From Balaenoptera acutorostrata (lineage: Eukaryota > Chordata > Mammalia > Artiodactyla > Balaenopteridae), in NCBI RefSeq assembly GCF_949987535.1, contig NC_080066.1:133714335-133778334 (forward strand): 64,000 nucleotides of DNA, read 5' to 3'. Under the pieces are notes generated by a model. That model was not told where the DNA came from and searched no databases. It saw nothing but the letters and a program-made list of their open reading frames with translations. Position numbers and translations under genes: made by a program. The number at the start of each line of letters is the position of its first letter. Position 1 is the first letter of the stretch. This document shows positions 46,129 through 58,142 of the stretch, piece by piece.

Positions 46129-46976
46129 TTAGCTTTTGCTTGTCTGTAAAGCTTTGATTTCTCCGTCGAATGTGAATGAGATCCTTGCCGGGTAGAGTAA
46201 TCTTGGTTGTAGCTTCTTCCCTTTCATCACTTTAAGTATATCATGCCACTCCCTTCTGGCTTGTAGAGTTTCTGCTGAGAAATCAGCTGTTAAACTTTTG
46301 GGAGTTCCCTTGTATGTTATTTGTCACTTTTCCCTTGCTGCTTTCAGTAATTTTTCTTTGTCTTTAATTTTTGCCAATTTGATTACTATGTGTCTCGGTG
46401 TGTTTATCCTTGAGTTTATCCTGTATGGGACTCGCTGTGCTTCCTGGACTTGGGTGGCTATTTCCTTTCCCATGTTAGGGAAATTTTCGACTATAATCTC
46501 TTCAAATATTTTCTCTGGTCCTTTCTCTCTCTCTTCTCCTTCTGGGACCGCTATAATGCGAATGTTGTTGTGTTTAATGTTGTCCCAGAGGTCTCTTAGG
46601 CTGTCTTCATTTCTTTTCATTCTTTTTTCTTTAGTCTGTTCTGCAGCAGTGCATTCCACCATTCTGTCTTCCAGGTCACTTATCCTTTCTTCTGCCTCAG
46701 TTATTCTGCTATTGATTCCTTCTAGTGTAGTTTTCACTTCAGTTATTGTATTGTTCATCTCTGTTTGTTTGTTCTTTAATCTTCTAGATCTTTGTTAAAC
46801 ATTTCTTGTATCTTCTCGATCTTTGCCTCCATTCTTTTTCTGAGGTCCTGGATCATCTTCACTATCATTATTCTGAATTCTTTTTCTGGAAGGTTGCGTA
46901 TCTCCACTTCATTTAGTTGTTTTTCTGGGGTTTTATCTTGTTCCTTCATCTGGTACATAGCCCTCTGCCTTTTCAT
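46129..46976 (-). pseudogene. L1 ORF1 pseudogene (RNA-binding coiled-coil protein)
   Basis: Starts MKRQRAMYQMKEQDKTPEKQ. The heptad-rich coiled coil includes ITEAEERISDLEDRMVE. The RNA-recognition part begins NNIRIIAVPEGEEREKG, and the C-terminal domain ends at about 46129 with FDGEIKALQTSKS. A 1-bp-type frameshift lies near 46780 and an in-frame stop at about 46321-46323. In an active L1 this protein would trimerise and bind L1 RNA; here it is broken. Confidence 0.92.
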
Positions 46977-48027
46977 CTTGTCTATCTTTCTGTGAATGTG
47001 GTTTTTGTTCCACAGGCTGCAGGATTGTAGTTCTTCTTGCTTCTGCTGTCTACCCTCTGGTGGATGAGGCTGTCTAAGAGAGAGGCTTGTGCAAGTTTCC
47101 TGATGGGAGGGACTGGTGGTGGGTAGAGCTAGCTGTTGCTCTGGTGGGCAGAGCTCAGTAAAACTTTAATCTGCTTGTCTGCTAATGGGTGGGGCTGTGT
47201 CCCCTCCCTGTTGGTGGTTTGGCCTGAGGCGACCCAACACTGGAGCCTACCTGGACTCTTTGGTGGAGCTAATGACAGACTCTGGGAGGGCTCACGCCAA
47301 GGAGTACTTCCCAGAACTTCTGCTGCCAGTGTCCTTGTCCTCACGGTGAGACAGAGCCACCCCCAACTCTACAGGAGACCCTCCAACACTAGCAGATACG
47401 TCTGGTTCAGTCTCTATGGGGTCACTGCTCCTTCCCCTGGGTCCCGACATGCACACTACTTTGTGTGTGCTCTCCAAGAGTGGAGGCTCTGTTTCCCCCA
47501 GTCCTGTCGAAGTCCTGCAATCAAATCCAGCTAGGCTTCGAAGTCTGATTCTCTAGGAATTCCTCCTCCCATTGCCAGAACCCCAGGTTTGGAAGCCTTA
47601 CTTGGGGCTCAGAACCTTCACTCCAGTGGGTGGACTTCTGTTGTATAAGTGTTCTCCAGTTTGTGAGTCACCCACCCAGCAGTTATGGGATTTGATTTTA
47701 TTGTGTTTGTGCCCCTCCTACCGTCTCATTGTGGCTTCTCCTTTGTCTCTGGATGTGCGGTATCTTTTTTGGTGAGTTCCAGTGTCTTCCTGTCAATGAT
47801 TGTTCAGCAGTTAGTTGTGATTCCAGTGTTCTTGCAAGAGGGAGTAAGAGCATGTCCTTCTACTCCACCATCTTGAACCAATCTCTCTGAACAAATGTAG
47901 TTTCAGCCGTCATCATGTGCAGGAAGTGGAAAGAGAGCAAAGGCAAGGAGCCAGAGCACACAGGCTGAATCATCCCGAAGCACGTCCTAGGACCAAGGTG
48001 GATGCAGAGCGTAGCAGCACGAAAGTC
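46977..48027 (-). promoter_or_regulatory. L1 5' UTR / internal promoter region plus 5' extension
   Basis: The segment 46977-47885 is the normal L1 5' UTR, including on the minus strand 'gatggtggagtagaagg' near its start. It is G+C-richer than the ORFs. 47886-48027 is extra: it is inside the target duplications but does not look like the usual L1 start. It could be an older longer 5' UTR or transduced upstream sequence. Promoter activity is inferred from the family only. Confidence 0.6.
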
Positions 48028-48039
48028 CAAGCCACTTTA

Positions 48040-48205
48040 AATTGCATTATCTAATTTGATTTTTTGAGCAATCATATATATTATTTTCTGTGATGCATTT
48101 GGTAACTGAGTTCAAAGAGGCAAAGTGATTTGTTATATGGTGACACAGTAAATGTAAGAAAGAGGATATGGCTTAATTGCCCAGCCCATGCTATTTCAAT
48201 GTATA
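48040..48205 (-). repeat. MIR, right part (split by the L1)
   Basis: 'attgcattatctaatttgat', 'ggtaactgagttcaaagaggc', 'gtgacacagtaaatgtaag' follow reversed MIR order and join to 41935-41973 if the L1 is removed. Confidence 0.65.
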
Positions 48206-48870
48206 TGTATGAATAATATTAAAAAAATCTTGGGAAATTAAAAAAAATGTATTGCTGAAAATAGCTGTCTTACTTTGAGCTGATTGGTGCAATTTTTACA
48301 TTTTACTTATTAAATTTTTTTTCTTAAGTATGCAATGGACTCTTTTCATACTTATCTATTGATTTCAATAATCACAGAAAAGAGGTAGCCATCAGCTCCT
48401 TTCTTATTAGTACTCCCATTCTTGGGCAAGTCTGGATGGACACCCCTCATGATATGTGTGTTCCACTGATGTGTCCATTTTTAGACAGAATTTTATGATC
48501 TCACATCTCTCAAAATGACTTTAATGTGGTTTTTAAGTAAGTACTCATTTTCTTTTTTAATGGCAGTGTGAGGCAATATTTTTAAGGGGTAAATGACAGT
48601 GTGGAGAAATGTTTACTTTTGTTGCATGTCACATGTTCAGTGTCGAATTTGTTCATTTTTGGTCCTTGGTACAGGACTGACAACTCAGGCAGGAAGCTCA
48701 GGACCCTGCAGCCACCACAGGGCGTACCCCTTGATCCTATAGCTCTGGCACTTGGAATTGCGCCCTGGGTTGTGCGTAGCAAAGGTCCCAGTCTACTTGG
48801 CAGGCATGCTTTTTTGGTTTTTCAACTTTTGAACATTTTTTTTGAACTATCATTTAAAAGTCAGGAGGAT
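48206..48870. other. Unique A+T-rich sequence
   Basis: No gene or named repeat. The frame at 48601-49035 includes the microsatellite and has no domain. Confidence 0.45.
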
Positions 48871-48872
48871 TC

Positions 48873-48878
48873 TGTCTG

Positions 48879-48962
<84 letters not shown>
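48873..48962. repeat. Compound microsatellite (TCTG)n(TC)n(AC)n
   Basis: TCTG/TGTC units (about 48873-48910), a short (TC)n run, then about 20 AC units to 48962. Long perfect AC tracts are often length-polymorphic. Confidence 0.97.
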
Positions 48963-48965
<3 letters not shown>

Positions 48966-49317
48966 CTACCTGATTTCTCTTGAAAAATTAAAATACTTAT
49001 CAACACCTACTCACATTCTGAGTGGCAATAACTGACAAGAGCTGAGTCACAGATGCCCCCTTTAGGTGGCGCTTTCACTTTCTCCTGTTTGTCACCTTGG
49101 GGAATCCTTACTGATTTTTGTTTTGCTTTGGTTTTCATCCAGCCCCTCTAGATTTGAGTTTGAGACCCTTAGAGTCACTAGAATTTACTGGCAAGCCTTC
49201 ATGGTCACCCTTTCTAAATTGACTGCACTCTCAAAGGTATGACAAAATGAACTGATGATTTTTCTGCTGCTCTGCAGTTCCTACATCATCTGGACAAACT
49301 GTCCCTGATTCTACCAC

Positions 49318-49472
49318 CTGGTTGTCAATCCTGGATTCATGTTCGAATCGCCTGGCAGCTTTTTAAGATGCTGGGACCCAACAACATTACAGAGGCTGTT
49401 GGATCCAGGCAACAGTTTTATAAAAATCTCCCCCGGTGTTTGGGATCTGCAAGTCAGGTTGAGAACTGCTTG
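49318..49472. repeat. MER5A hAT-type DNA transposon
   Basis: 'ggttgtcaatcctggattcatgttcgaatcgcctggcagc' (order only), 'aagatgctgggaccc', then 'aaaaatctcccccggtgtttggg' and 'gttgagaactgc' are MER5A with moderate decay. Confidence 0.8.
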
Positions 49473-52400
49473 TTTAGTTGGTGCTTTGTATAAATTTTAT
49501 TTTATCGAGTAATTCACTGAACCAAAACAATGAAAAGTTCTAGTATGTAAGCAAATGAAACAAGAAAGGTGTAATTATCACCAGAAATACCTGGATCAAA
49601 GAAGAGGCTGGTAAGCAGATGCACTCTATGAAATGAGATGGAACCCTACATCCCACTGCCCTGCAGCAGCCTTGAAACCTGCATCAAGTCTTCCCAGCTG
49701 TCCCAAGACCACTTGGCTCATGTTTGATTAATATCAGAAGGAAGAGCCAGTGATGGTACTGAAGAAATTTAGTTGCCTTTCTCTGAACATGAGTCTTTTT
49801 TCATACAATGTACAGATATATAAATTTCACACTTGGAGGAAAGTTTGTGGAAGGATTCACTATAGTTTTCCTATAAATTGCCAGATCCCCAAATATTTTA
49901 AGTTCTATTCAGGTTACAGATTTTACTTGTGAGTTTTTTCCTCTTCTTTACCACTGTCTACAGTGAAGATTCTGTGAAATTCTGTCCTTGTGAATAGATG
50001 TTAATTTTCATGATTGGTATTTATTATTATGGATAAAAACCTAACTGCAAAATAATTACTTTTCCTTCAGGTTACTATATGAAGCTATGTTAAATTAATA
50101 TATGCTAATAAATGGCTTACCATTAAATCCTATATTCTTTTTTAAAAAAATTCTATGTTCTTGAAATCACACATTAAATAAGTTTTATATTCTAAATATA
50201 ATCTCTAGAAAATATAATAGACCCATCCAGATATGCAATAAACTTCTACTAATTGAAAACCATAATTCATTTTAATACTAGCAATATTTCCATCACAAAA
50301 TATGATTTTATTAAATAAAGTATTCAAAATTAACTTCAACCCCAATTTTCTTTATCAAAGTAAATGGCTCAACCAACCCAGTTTCTGCATTATTAACTTT
50401 TTATGCTAAAGAAATTTTACACTTAATGTTACATTATTATATGGTGTAGTCCGATTATATTCTAATTTTTAACTTTGCCTTTAAATTATACATTTATAAC
50501 TTAGCTCTGCCTTTGACAGTAACATATATTGAAGAGTGTTTGAAATTCATGCAATTTAAGAATTCTATAATTCATATTTTCCACTTAGACTAGTTTGACC
50601 CAATTTTTCCAGTTTTCTGAGATTTTATTATATGTCTATTTATTAATCAGTCAGTCACTATTGGAGGAGGACTTTATGCAGACACAAATAACATAAAGCA
50701 AGAAAACTGAAGGAAAAAAAAGGTCTATAAGGACGTGAATTAATAAAAATATGACGTTATTTTCCTGGATTTTGTGATGCTTGTGGAATTCCAGCTTTTT
50801 AAAATTTGTAATTTTTTGTGATTTCCTTTTTCATTCCATATAAACATTCATACCCAATTTTGTATCTGTAATTTTGTATTCATTTTCTAATGAGATATCT
50901 CCCACCTTCTCCCTGCTCCCCCAGATGTGTAAGCTTCAAGCCCACACAACCTAAACCCACACAGACTATCTCACATTTATCACATACCCCCATGGACATT
51001 ATTTATCCACATGTATATTATGGGAGATACAGTCAAACCCAGTATCACCTGCTAGTATCATTACACTCTTTGTAGTTATCCTAATGTACAAAGCTGGCAC
51101 TGCTAAGGAAAATAAATGAAGTTACTGCAACATGATTTGCAGTAATTTTTCCATTCTTCTGAAGCTGTTAGCAGACCACATATTACCTGTTACAGAGTTC
51201 TGCCAAGGCTTGATATCTGGAGTGCTTATCAAGATTTAGGAAGGATCTATAATCTATTTCTTTAGAAAAAGAAAAAATACAACAAATTACATATCTAAAA
51301 ACACTACCATATATGGGAAAATACATAGCAATTTTATATGTAACTTTTGCACACATCTTCACAATACCCTATTTCCCTTCATTTTTTGCCTGCTTACTCT
51401 TTGATTGTTTTTTTCATATGGGAATATTTTGTAATGTCTTTCTAGTGAGAGAATGTGTAGATAACTGTCTTGTCTCTAGCATGGTTAATTGAAATTTATT
51501 TTGGTAATGCTATGTAATTTGTAGAATTGTCAAATTTGAGAAAACTATAAATTTCTTTTATACATGAGCTGTTGGAAGGATTTTCCACAGATTAACTTTT
51601 GGCTCTCTAGATTTAATGTCTTGTTTTTCCTCCATTCCCACATACTTCTTTGCTGAGTGCCATAAGACACATGTGACAGAGGGGAAGATGGAATGGGAAG
51701 ATCAAGAACTGATTAGAATTAAAATGTCTTACTTATGCTTATTCTATCAAAACTTTGACCACATGGCTGCATTGCTAGGGCCCCTCCCAGGGTCTTAGAA
51801 GGGATCTGTGCAAGCAAGGGGCCCTGAAAGCTTAAGTTTTACTCTCTTTACTGTAAAATCCACATCTAACAATAGAATTAAGATATAAAATAATCTCAAA
51901 ATTCTAGACTGAAACAGAATGAAATTGAATTCAATAAAAGTAAAATCGAATAGTTAGGGTCAAAGCATTAATTTCGCAAGCACAGGTTAAGAGGTGTATG
52001 GTAATGGTTCAGGGGTTTTAGCGGACCCTCATTTTATTATGAACCAACAGTATGATGCAAACATAGAAAAGGCATAGAAATAGCATAATAATAGGCCGCA
52101 TTAACAGAAATAGTGTCCAGATCATGAGATCTAATAATCCCTTAAAAAGCTGCCTTGGTCAGAAGACAGCTGCAATATTATGTCCAATTCTGATGACATA
52201 ATTTAGGAGGCCTAGTGACTGACTAGTTTGTATCCAGAATAAGCCATTCAAACTGGTGAAGATAATTTGAACTCACAGCACAGAATGAGTGGTTAATGAA
52301 TCTGAGGATGTCAGATGAATACTTAAGGGAACAAATTACTACCTTTGAATACTTGAGTTGCTGTCCTACAGAAGAGAGTTTTATACAACAGTTGTCCTGA

Positions 52401-52775
52401 ATTGTCCAAGTGAACAGTGGTAAAACCAATTTGTATTTTATCTCACTGTAAGAAGTTGTTTTCTGATGATACAGTTGCTTGCAATGGACTTGGTCGTCCC
52501 TTGAATGTCTGCGGGAAGTGAAGTATGAAAACTGGAACCAGATATGTGTGTTGAATAAGGGACTTCTGTAATGACAACACTTAGGTGGCACTTACACCTT
52601 GCCAGGTACTCTTCTAAACACTTGCAAAGGGTGAAGAACAGGAATGGATGGCTCCCTTGGCTTCTCTCTCATATTTGGTGGTTCTGAGGGAGTGATTTTA
52701 AAAAAATCATTGCTTTGGCGGACACACTAAGACATTGCTATTTTTCCCCCTAGTAATTGCATTTTCATGCCTATA
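49473..52775. other. A+T-rich unique block, 3.3 kb
   Basis: Very A+T-rich between 49.9 and 51.6 kb. No gene, RNA gene or confident transposon. Short frames (for example 52223-52591 minus) have no domain. Confidence 0.45.
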
Positions 52776-52788
52776 AGTGAGCATTTCT

Positions 52789-53090
52789 TTTTTTTAAATT
52801 TTATTTATTTATTTATTCATTCATTTATGGCTGTGTTGGGTCCTCGTTTCTGTGCGAGGGCTTTCCCCAGCTGCGGCGAGCGGGGGCCACTCCTCATCGC
52901 GGTGCGCGGGCCTCCCACCATCGTGGCCTCTCCTGTTGCGGAGCACAGGCTCCAGACGCGCAGGCTCAGTGATCGTGGCTCACGGGCCCAGCCGCTCCGC
53001 GGCACGTGGGATCCTCCCAGACCAGGGCTCGAACCCGCGTCCGCTGCATTGGCAGGCAGACTCTCAACCACTGCGCCACCAGGGAAGCCC
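52789..53090 (-). mobile_element. CHR-type SINE, youngest-looking copy
   Basis: Minus strand, flanked by AGTGAGCATTTCT at 52776-52788 and 53091-53103 (perfect, 13 bp). Short subtype. CpGs are kept at 'gcggcgagcggggg', 'catcgcggtgcgcggg', 'ccgctccgcggcacg' and others, more than in any other copy here. On the minus strand the B box reads GGTTCGAGCCC. Confidence 0.95.
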
Positions 53091-53227
53091 AGTGAGCATT
53101 TCTGACGGGAACGAGCCACCTTAGTACTTTTAAAATGTTATACATTCAAGGTCTACTTTTAGGGAGAAGCAGGTCAGAGTTCCCATTACTTTTTACATCA
53201 TCAATCTTAGTTTAAGACTTTTGTATG

Positions 53228-53442
53228 ATGGGTAAGAGTAAGAGTGTAGACTGAAGCCAGACTACCTGCATCTCAACTCCCCTACTTGAGCTGTATGTCT
53301 TTCTGTGCCTCAGTTTCCTCAACTATAAAATGGGGATAATTATAGGACCACTTCATAGGACTGTTTGGGGCATGAAATTACTTATTCCATGTAAACCACT
53401 TAGAATGGTGTTGGGCATATAGTAAGCATTTCATAATTTGTT
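53228..53442 (+). repeat. MIR SINE, well preserved
   Basis: 'agagtgtagactgaagccagactacctgcatc', 'tgtgcctcagtttcctcaac', 'aaaatggggataattatagg' and 'aatggtgttgggcatatag' are in order. Confidence 0.88.
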
Positions 53443-53509
53443 TTAAGTTCTTTAAGTTCTGTGTGCTTCCAATGGCTGTCAATAACGTCACCTGTTTTTA
53501 TTTTCCCAT

Positions 53510-53650
53510 GCATTCATTCATTCCTCACGTACTTGTAATGAGGGCCTAACACGGACCAGCACTGTGCTAGGAACAGAGGATTTAGCTATGGACGTAGCAG
53601 ACACGGTCAGATATGACTTCATGAAATTTATAATCTAGCAGATTTTTATA
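53510..53650 (-). repeat. L2 LINE fragment
   Basis: 'cattcattcattcctcacgtac', 'cagcactgtgctaggaacagagg' and 'gaaatttataatctagcag' are the reversed L2 end. Confidence 0.7.
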
Positions 53651-54960
53651 CAGCCAATGTCAAAAAAGATATTTGTCAGTATCTCAGCTAGCAACTTACC
53701 AATCATGCTTATTAAAGGTAATAAATAGCATTCCCCAAACTTTAATTCTACTAAAATTATGTGTATGTGTGTTTGTGCATGTGTGTGTTTTCTTTCTTTA
53801 CCAAAGTTTTAAATCATGAGACAAATTAAAAGACAGCAGAAATCAAGCGTTACTACCCAGTCTCTCCATGACCATCCAATCTGTCTGGTTATTATTACTG
53901 TTGCTGTTGTTATTTTACTCTGGTTGTTACTGTTGTTATGGTTATTATTATTATTATTTTACTAGTAGGTGAAAATTGGCTGGGAAAGTGGGAATTGGGA
54001 GGATTGAGTTTTTTCTCCTTGTTGGTGAAGTTCTACCAAGGATACTGTTAATTATAAGCAATCAAGTGAACCACTGTGATCTATCAACAGTGAAAGATAT
54101 GTGAGTAATAGTGAGAACACTGGGGTTTATAGCTTCTTGGTTAACCAAAGTCTTTAGCAAGCTCTCCCAGGGCAATCTCCTTTTTGGTAGAGACCAAATC
54201 TTTTCCCAGACTTTAAAACACTGTGGAGTCTTTAAACTATTATTGGCAAATTAAGGGATTTTGAGGTCTTCTCAAAAAATGTTACATGCTGTTAATTGAA
54301 CTGTCCTCTGTTAACACTTTAAGTAGAATAAATAGACTTATGTTCCTGGGATTTGAGCTTGGAATTTCTTGGACTTGTGTAAATGTGAAAGTAGCTACTC
54401 AGATCTTAGAGTCATTTCCTTGGTATTTCGAGTTCAAATTGGAAGCTCAGCTTCTAACATGCCTTGGCAAGTCTTTCTTCTCTGCAATTAACACGTTCAG
54501 TTTAACACCAGTTAATCAAATGTCATATTACTTTTTATGCTATTAACTTTGTTTTGCTGCATACCACGAACATGTGTGCTTAACATTAAATTTGAATTAA
54601 AGCGTTATTTCTGAAAGAGTTTTTTCCTCTTCTTTCCTCATTTCTTGAGTGAAACCATGATTTTGTGGCAAAACTACTATGACAAACCTGTGATTTTCAT
54701 TAAAAATTTTAGTGACAAACATTCTTTCCTAATTATAAGTATAGAGTGAGTGGGTCCAAGAATTTGTGTACCAGTTTCAAAATGTCAGCTACACCCTTGT
54801 TTTTATCTGTTTGCTCAAGCCAGTTGGATTCTTTAAGGTCTTGAAAAAACACATTTTCTTTTGATTAGTAACAGTGCAGCAGACTTGTTAAGTGCATCAA
54901 TCAGGCAAGTACATCCAATCCAGACCCCAACTCCAGACCACAAAAGTACATAGAAACGGT
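53651..54960. other. A+T-rich unique sequence with simple repeats
   Basis: Contains an interrupted (TG)n at about 53759-53790 and a (TTG/TTA)n-like stretch at 53888-53960. No gene recognised. Confidence 0.5.
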
Positions 54961-54964
54961 TTTT

Positions 54965-55690
54965 AATTTAAAAAAAATTATTGTGGTAAAATATCTATAA
55001 CAGAAATTTTACCATTTTAATCATTTTTTAAGAATGCAGTTCAGTGGCATTAAGTACATTCACATTGTTGTGTAACCATCACCACCACCATCCATCTCCA
55101 GAGCTTTTTCATCTTCCCAAACTGACTGAAACTCCATACCCATTAAACTGTAGCTCCCTATTTCCCCTCCTCCGAGCCCCTGGCAACCACCATTCTACTT
55201 TCTGTCTCTATGATTTTGAGTATGTTAGGTACTTCATGTTAGTGGAATCATACCGTATTTATCCTTTTGTACCTGGCTTGTTTCACTCAGCATAATGTCT
55301 TCAGGGTTCATGCATGTTGTAGCATGTGTCAGAATTACCTTCATTTTTTAAGGCTGAATTATATTCCATTGTACAATGTGTATGCCACATTTTGTTTATC
55401 CATTCATCTGTTGATGGACATGTGGCTGGCTCCACCTTTCGGCTATTTCGAATAGTGCTGCTCTGAACATGGGTGTATAAATATCTGCTTAGGTCCCTGC
55501 TTCTGATTCTTTTAGGTATATGCTCAGAAGTGGAATTACTGGGTCATATAGCAATCCTATTTTTAATTTTTTGAGGGTCCATAGCGGCAACACCATCTTT
55601 TACATACCAACTAATAGTGAGCAGTGTTCCAATTTCTCCTCACCCTCACCAGCACTTGTATTTCCTAACAGCCATTCTAATAGATATATA
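54965..55690 (-). repeat. Older L1 3' end (L1M type)
   Basis: Reversed L1: 'attgtggtaaaatatctataacag' near the tail, 'gttgtgtaaccatcaccacc', 'cactcagcataatgtcttc', 'attatattccattgtac', 'gaagtggaattactgggtcatat', to 'cctaacagccattctaatag'. Much more diverged than the 42-48 kb copy. Flanks near 54950 and 55685 share a weak duplication. Plus-strand frames over it are shadows. Confidence 0.85.
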
Positions 55691-57904
55691 CGAAGGTTTT
55701 CAAAAATGTATCGGTATGCTATTGTGGCTTTTCATGTGCAGAAATAAAAGATTATAAAATTAAATATTTATTACTGTATATATGTGAAAACATCAAATTT
55801 CCTAATTATGGGTTCTTGTTTTCAAGTTTACTTCAAATACAGTATTCTAATAAATAACACATCTTAAGTGTAATAGAATAATAGACACTTTGAATAAAAA
55901 TGTCTAACAAGTGGAGGAAAGAAAAAATAGACAGGGGAAGACCTCCAAATTGAACCAGAAAACTCATCCCAAGTGGTATTTGAAAGGTACCAATTATTGG
56001 TTAAGTGTTTTGGTAGTTTTCAAAACACACAGAATAGGCTATGATGATGAAACTCCGTAACATATTAAATAAAAAGAGAAAAAACTGAATCACACTTTTT
56101 TTGGAAGTCAGAACGTGTTCAGCAATGTTTGGTTTTTTTGAGCTATATAGTTAAAACTCTCTAGCTTTGGTTTTGCAAACACATTCAGCATATGACAACA
56201 CATTCCTATGTTTACAGTCTTTTTTCCCTCAGGCTTTTCACCATTTTCAAGGTTCATTACCCTGACCCGAACTCCCAGTTTTGCCCTGGTAGAAAGTGGA
56301 TTACTTCATTAGCAATCTAGAAGTGCCAGGTGAAAATCTATCTAACATCTACCTCTCTGGAACAAATATGCCCAGGTTACTGGTAATATACACATGTGGT
56401 ATCGTTTTTCCATTATTTGGAACATACAGAACTAAATTAATAACAGTTCTTACAAGACCCTGGGGGTTTGTGTAAAAGAATTTTGATCTCCTTAGGAAGG
56501 GCTCACCAGTACTCTCCGGAGAGATGCACTTGACTTTTGACCTCTTTTCAAAGGCACCTGTGTGAGCTTTTAAAATCCACTACCACCAATTATCCACTTT
56601 CAACCTGAAGTGTTTAAACCTAGGGCCACATTAACTGAGCTTAGCACATAGCCATGTCATCGTAGACTTCCTGATGTGAGGCGATGTCTTGACATAGTTA
56701 AAAGGGAGTTTAGGGATGGGGCATGAGATTAATCAGGTCCTCCTACTGACAGCTTCAAACAAAGAAGCCTTTTAGCCACCTGGTTTGTGTCTCTCACACC
56801 TGCATTCAGATTGCTGGGACAAAGCTTTGTACCATCGCCTTGATCCCCGTTCTTTTCAGGTACTTGTTTGTGGCTACGTTGTTTCACTTAATGGCTCTTT
56901 CGAAAAGACAGCATAGAAGATGCAAATAAACATCTTCCTCTTTCAGGAAAAACAGTGCTGGTAGAACTGTAGCCATTTAGAAAATCAGTTCATAATGGGC
57001 TTACGAAATGCCGTGCATACTTCTTGAAGATTTTGGAAAGGAGGCCTCAGCTCACGGTATATTAGAGTGACGTACATCATTCTTTTTTCTGCCATCATTT
57101 TCTTGGAAATTTAAACCAGGGTGAACATAGATTTCTCTCTCCTTGCTTCACATCCCTGTTAGTTGGCTTCTTTGGCAGTAAACGTGGCTTTGATTTTAGT
57201 CTCTGAGCTTATTAAATTTTTTTGTTTTTTTACTTATGGTGCAGAAGGCTTAAGCATGGTAGTACTGTTATTCCAGCATGCCAGGAGAGTAACTCTGTGA
57301 AAGTGAGATTCCAGTTGCCTAGCACAGCCCGTTAGCCTTCACATGCTGCAGAGTTACGACAACAGCCCATGTCTGCATTGTTCGCTGTAACCAAGTAATG
57401 CAGAAATATTAGAGGCCTAGTTGACTACATATTCTATGCCTGGTTTAAATCACTGATGTTGTAAGATCTGGCCATGGACTAAAAAAAATTCCAAATGTTT
57501 TCTGGTTCTAGTTTTTGATATTTTTTTTCTTTGTATGAAAAGTAAAACCATACAGGATCTCGATTGCACAATGAAGCACAGTTCCAAGGCCATGCTAATA
57601 ATTTATCCCAGTTTAGCCTTAACGGAGTTATGCAATGGCTATTTCAAATACACTCGTCCAAGCCATTTGATCTTAAGGTTCAGGAGTCATTTTGCTGAAT
57701 AAAGAGTGGAGACTACTCTCCAGTATGTGTTTGGCAGGTAAGGCAACCTGCTACTCTCATACGGAGAACTGGATTTCTTTAAATTTCTGTTTTCCATTGT
57801 TTCATCCGCTATATTTCCCCAATAGCTATTTGGTGCTATGTCAACGGTAACTGTGGTATTAATAATAATAATGACAACAGCAACAGAAATGATAACAACA
57901 AAGA
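55691..57904. other. Repeat-poor unique block
   Basis: No gene or named repeat. A short (AAT)n/(AAC)n-like run lies at 57862-57900. 56.2-57.8 kb is balanced in composition and repeat-free, which could reflect non-coding constraint but cannot be shown here. Confidence 0.4.
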
Positions 57905-58142
57905 ATATGTGTCCGTGTGTACTGTGTACCAGTTATTATGCTACGGATTTTATGTGTTTCAGCTCATGCACTTCCCTAAGTAACTCTTTGAGAGAGATAC
58001 AATACCCAGTTTAGTGATGAGGAAACTAAGGCCCACAGAGGAAAGTAACTGGCCGAAAGTCACACACCTCTAAAGAGAGAGAGCCGGTATTTGAACCCTG
58101 GCACTCTGATTCCAAAATCCATGCTCTTGATTAGAGTACTGT
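57905..58142 (-). repeat. MIR SINE, nearly complete
   Basis: 'tgtgtaccagttattatgctacggatttt', 'gaggaaactaaggcccacagaggaaagtaactgg', 'gagccggtatttgaaccctgg', 'ccatgctcttgattag' match reversed MIR closely. Confidence 0.9.

Larger units (their letters stand above)
41974..48027 (-). mobile_element. Full-length L1 LINE (6.05 kb), inactive
   Basis: Target duplications CAAGACACTTTA (41962-41973) and CAAGCCACTTTA (48028-48039) agree at 11 of 12, with TTTA|AA at the nick. From 3' to 5' on the plus strand: degenerate poly-A (about 41974-42010), 3' UTR, ORF2 (42297-46014), ORF1 (46129-46976), and 5' UTR (46977 to about 47885 for the familiar part). A further 140 bp or so to 48027 belongs to the insertion if the duplication is right. 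Both proteins are broken by stops and frameshifts, so it cannot retrotranspose on its own. The plus-strand frames over this interval are antisense shadows. Confidence 0.93.

Noticed and set aside
46298..46798. 166-codon plus-strand frame with hydrophobic stretches
   Set aside because: Antisense of the L1 ORF1 coiled coil; the hydrophobic runs come from reverse-complemented Glu/Lys codons.
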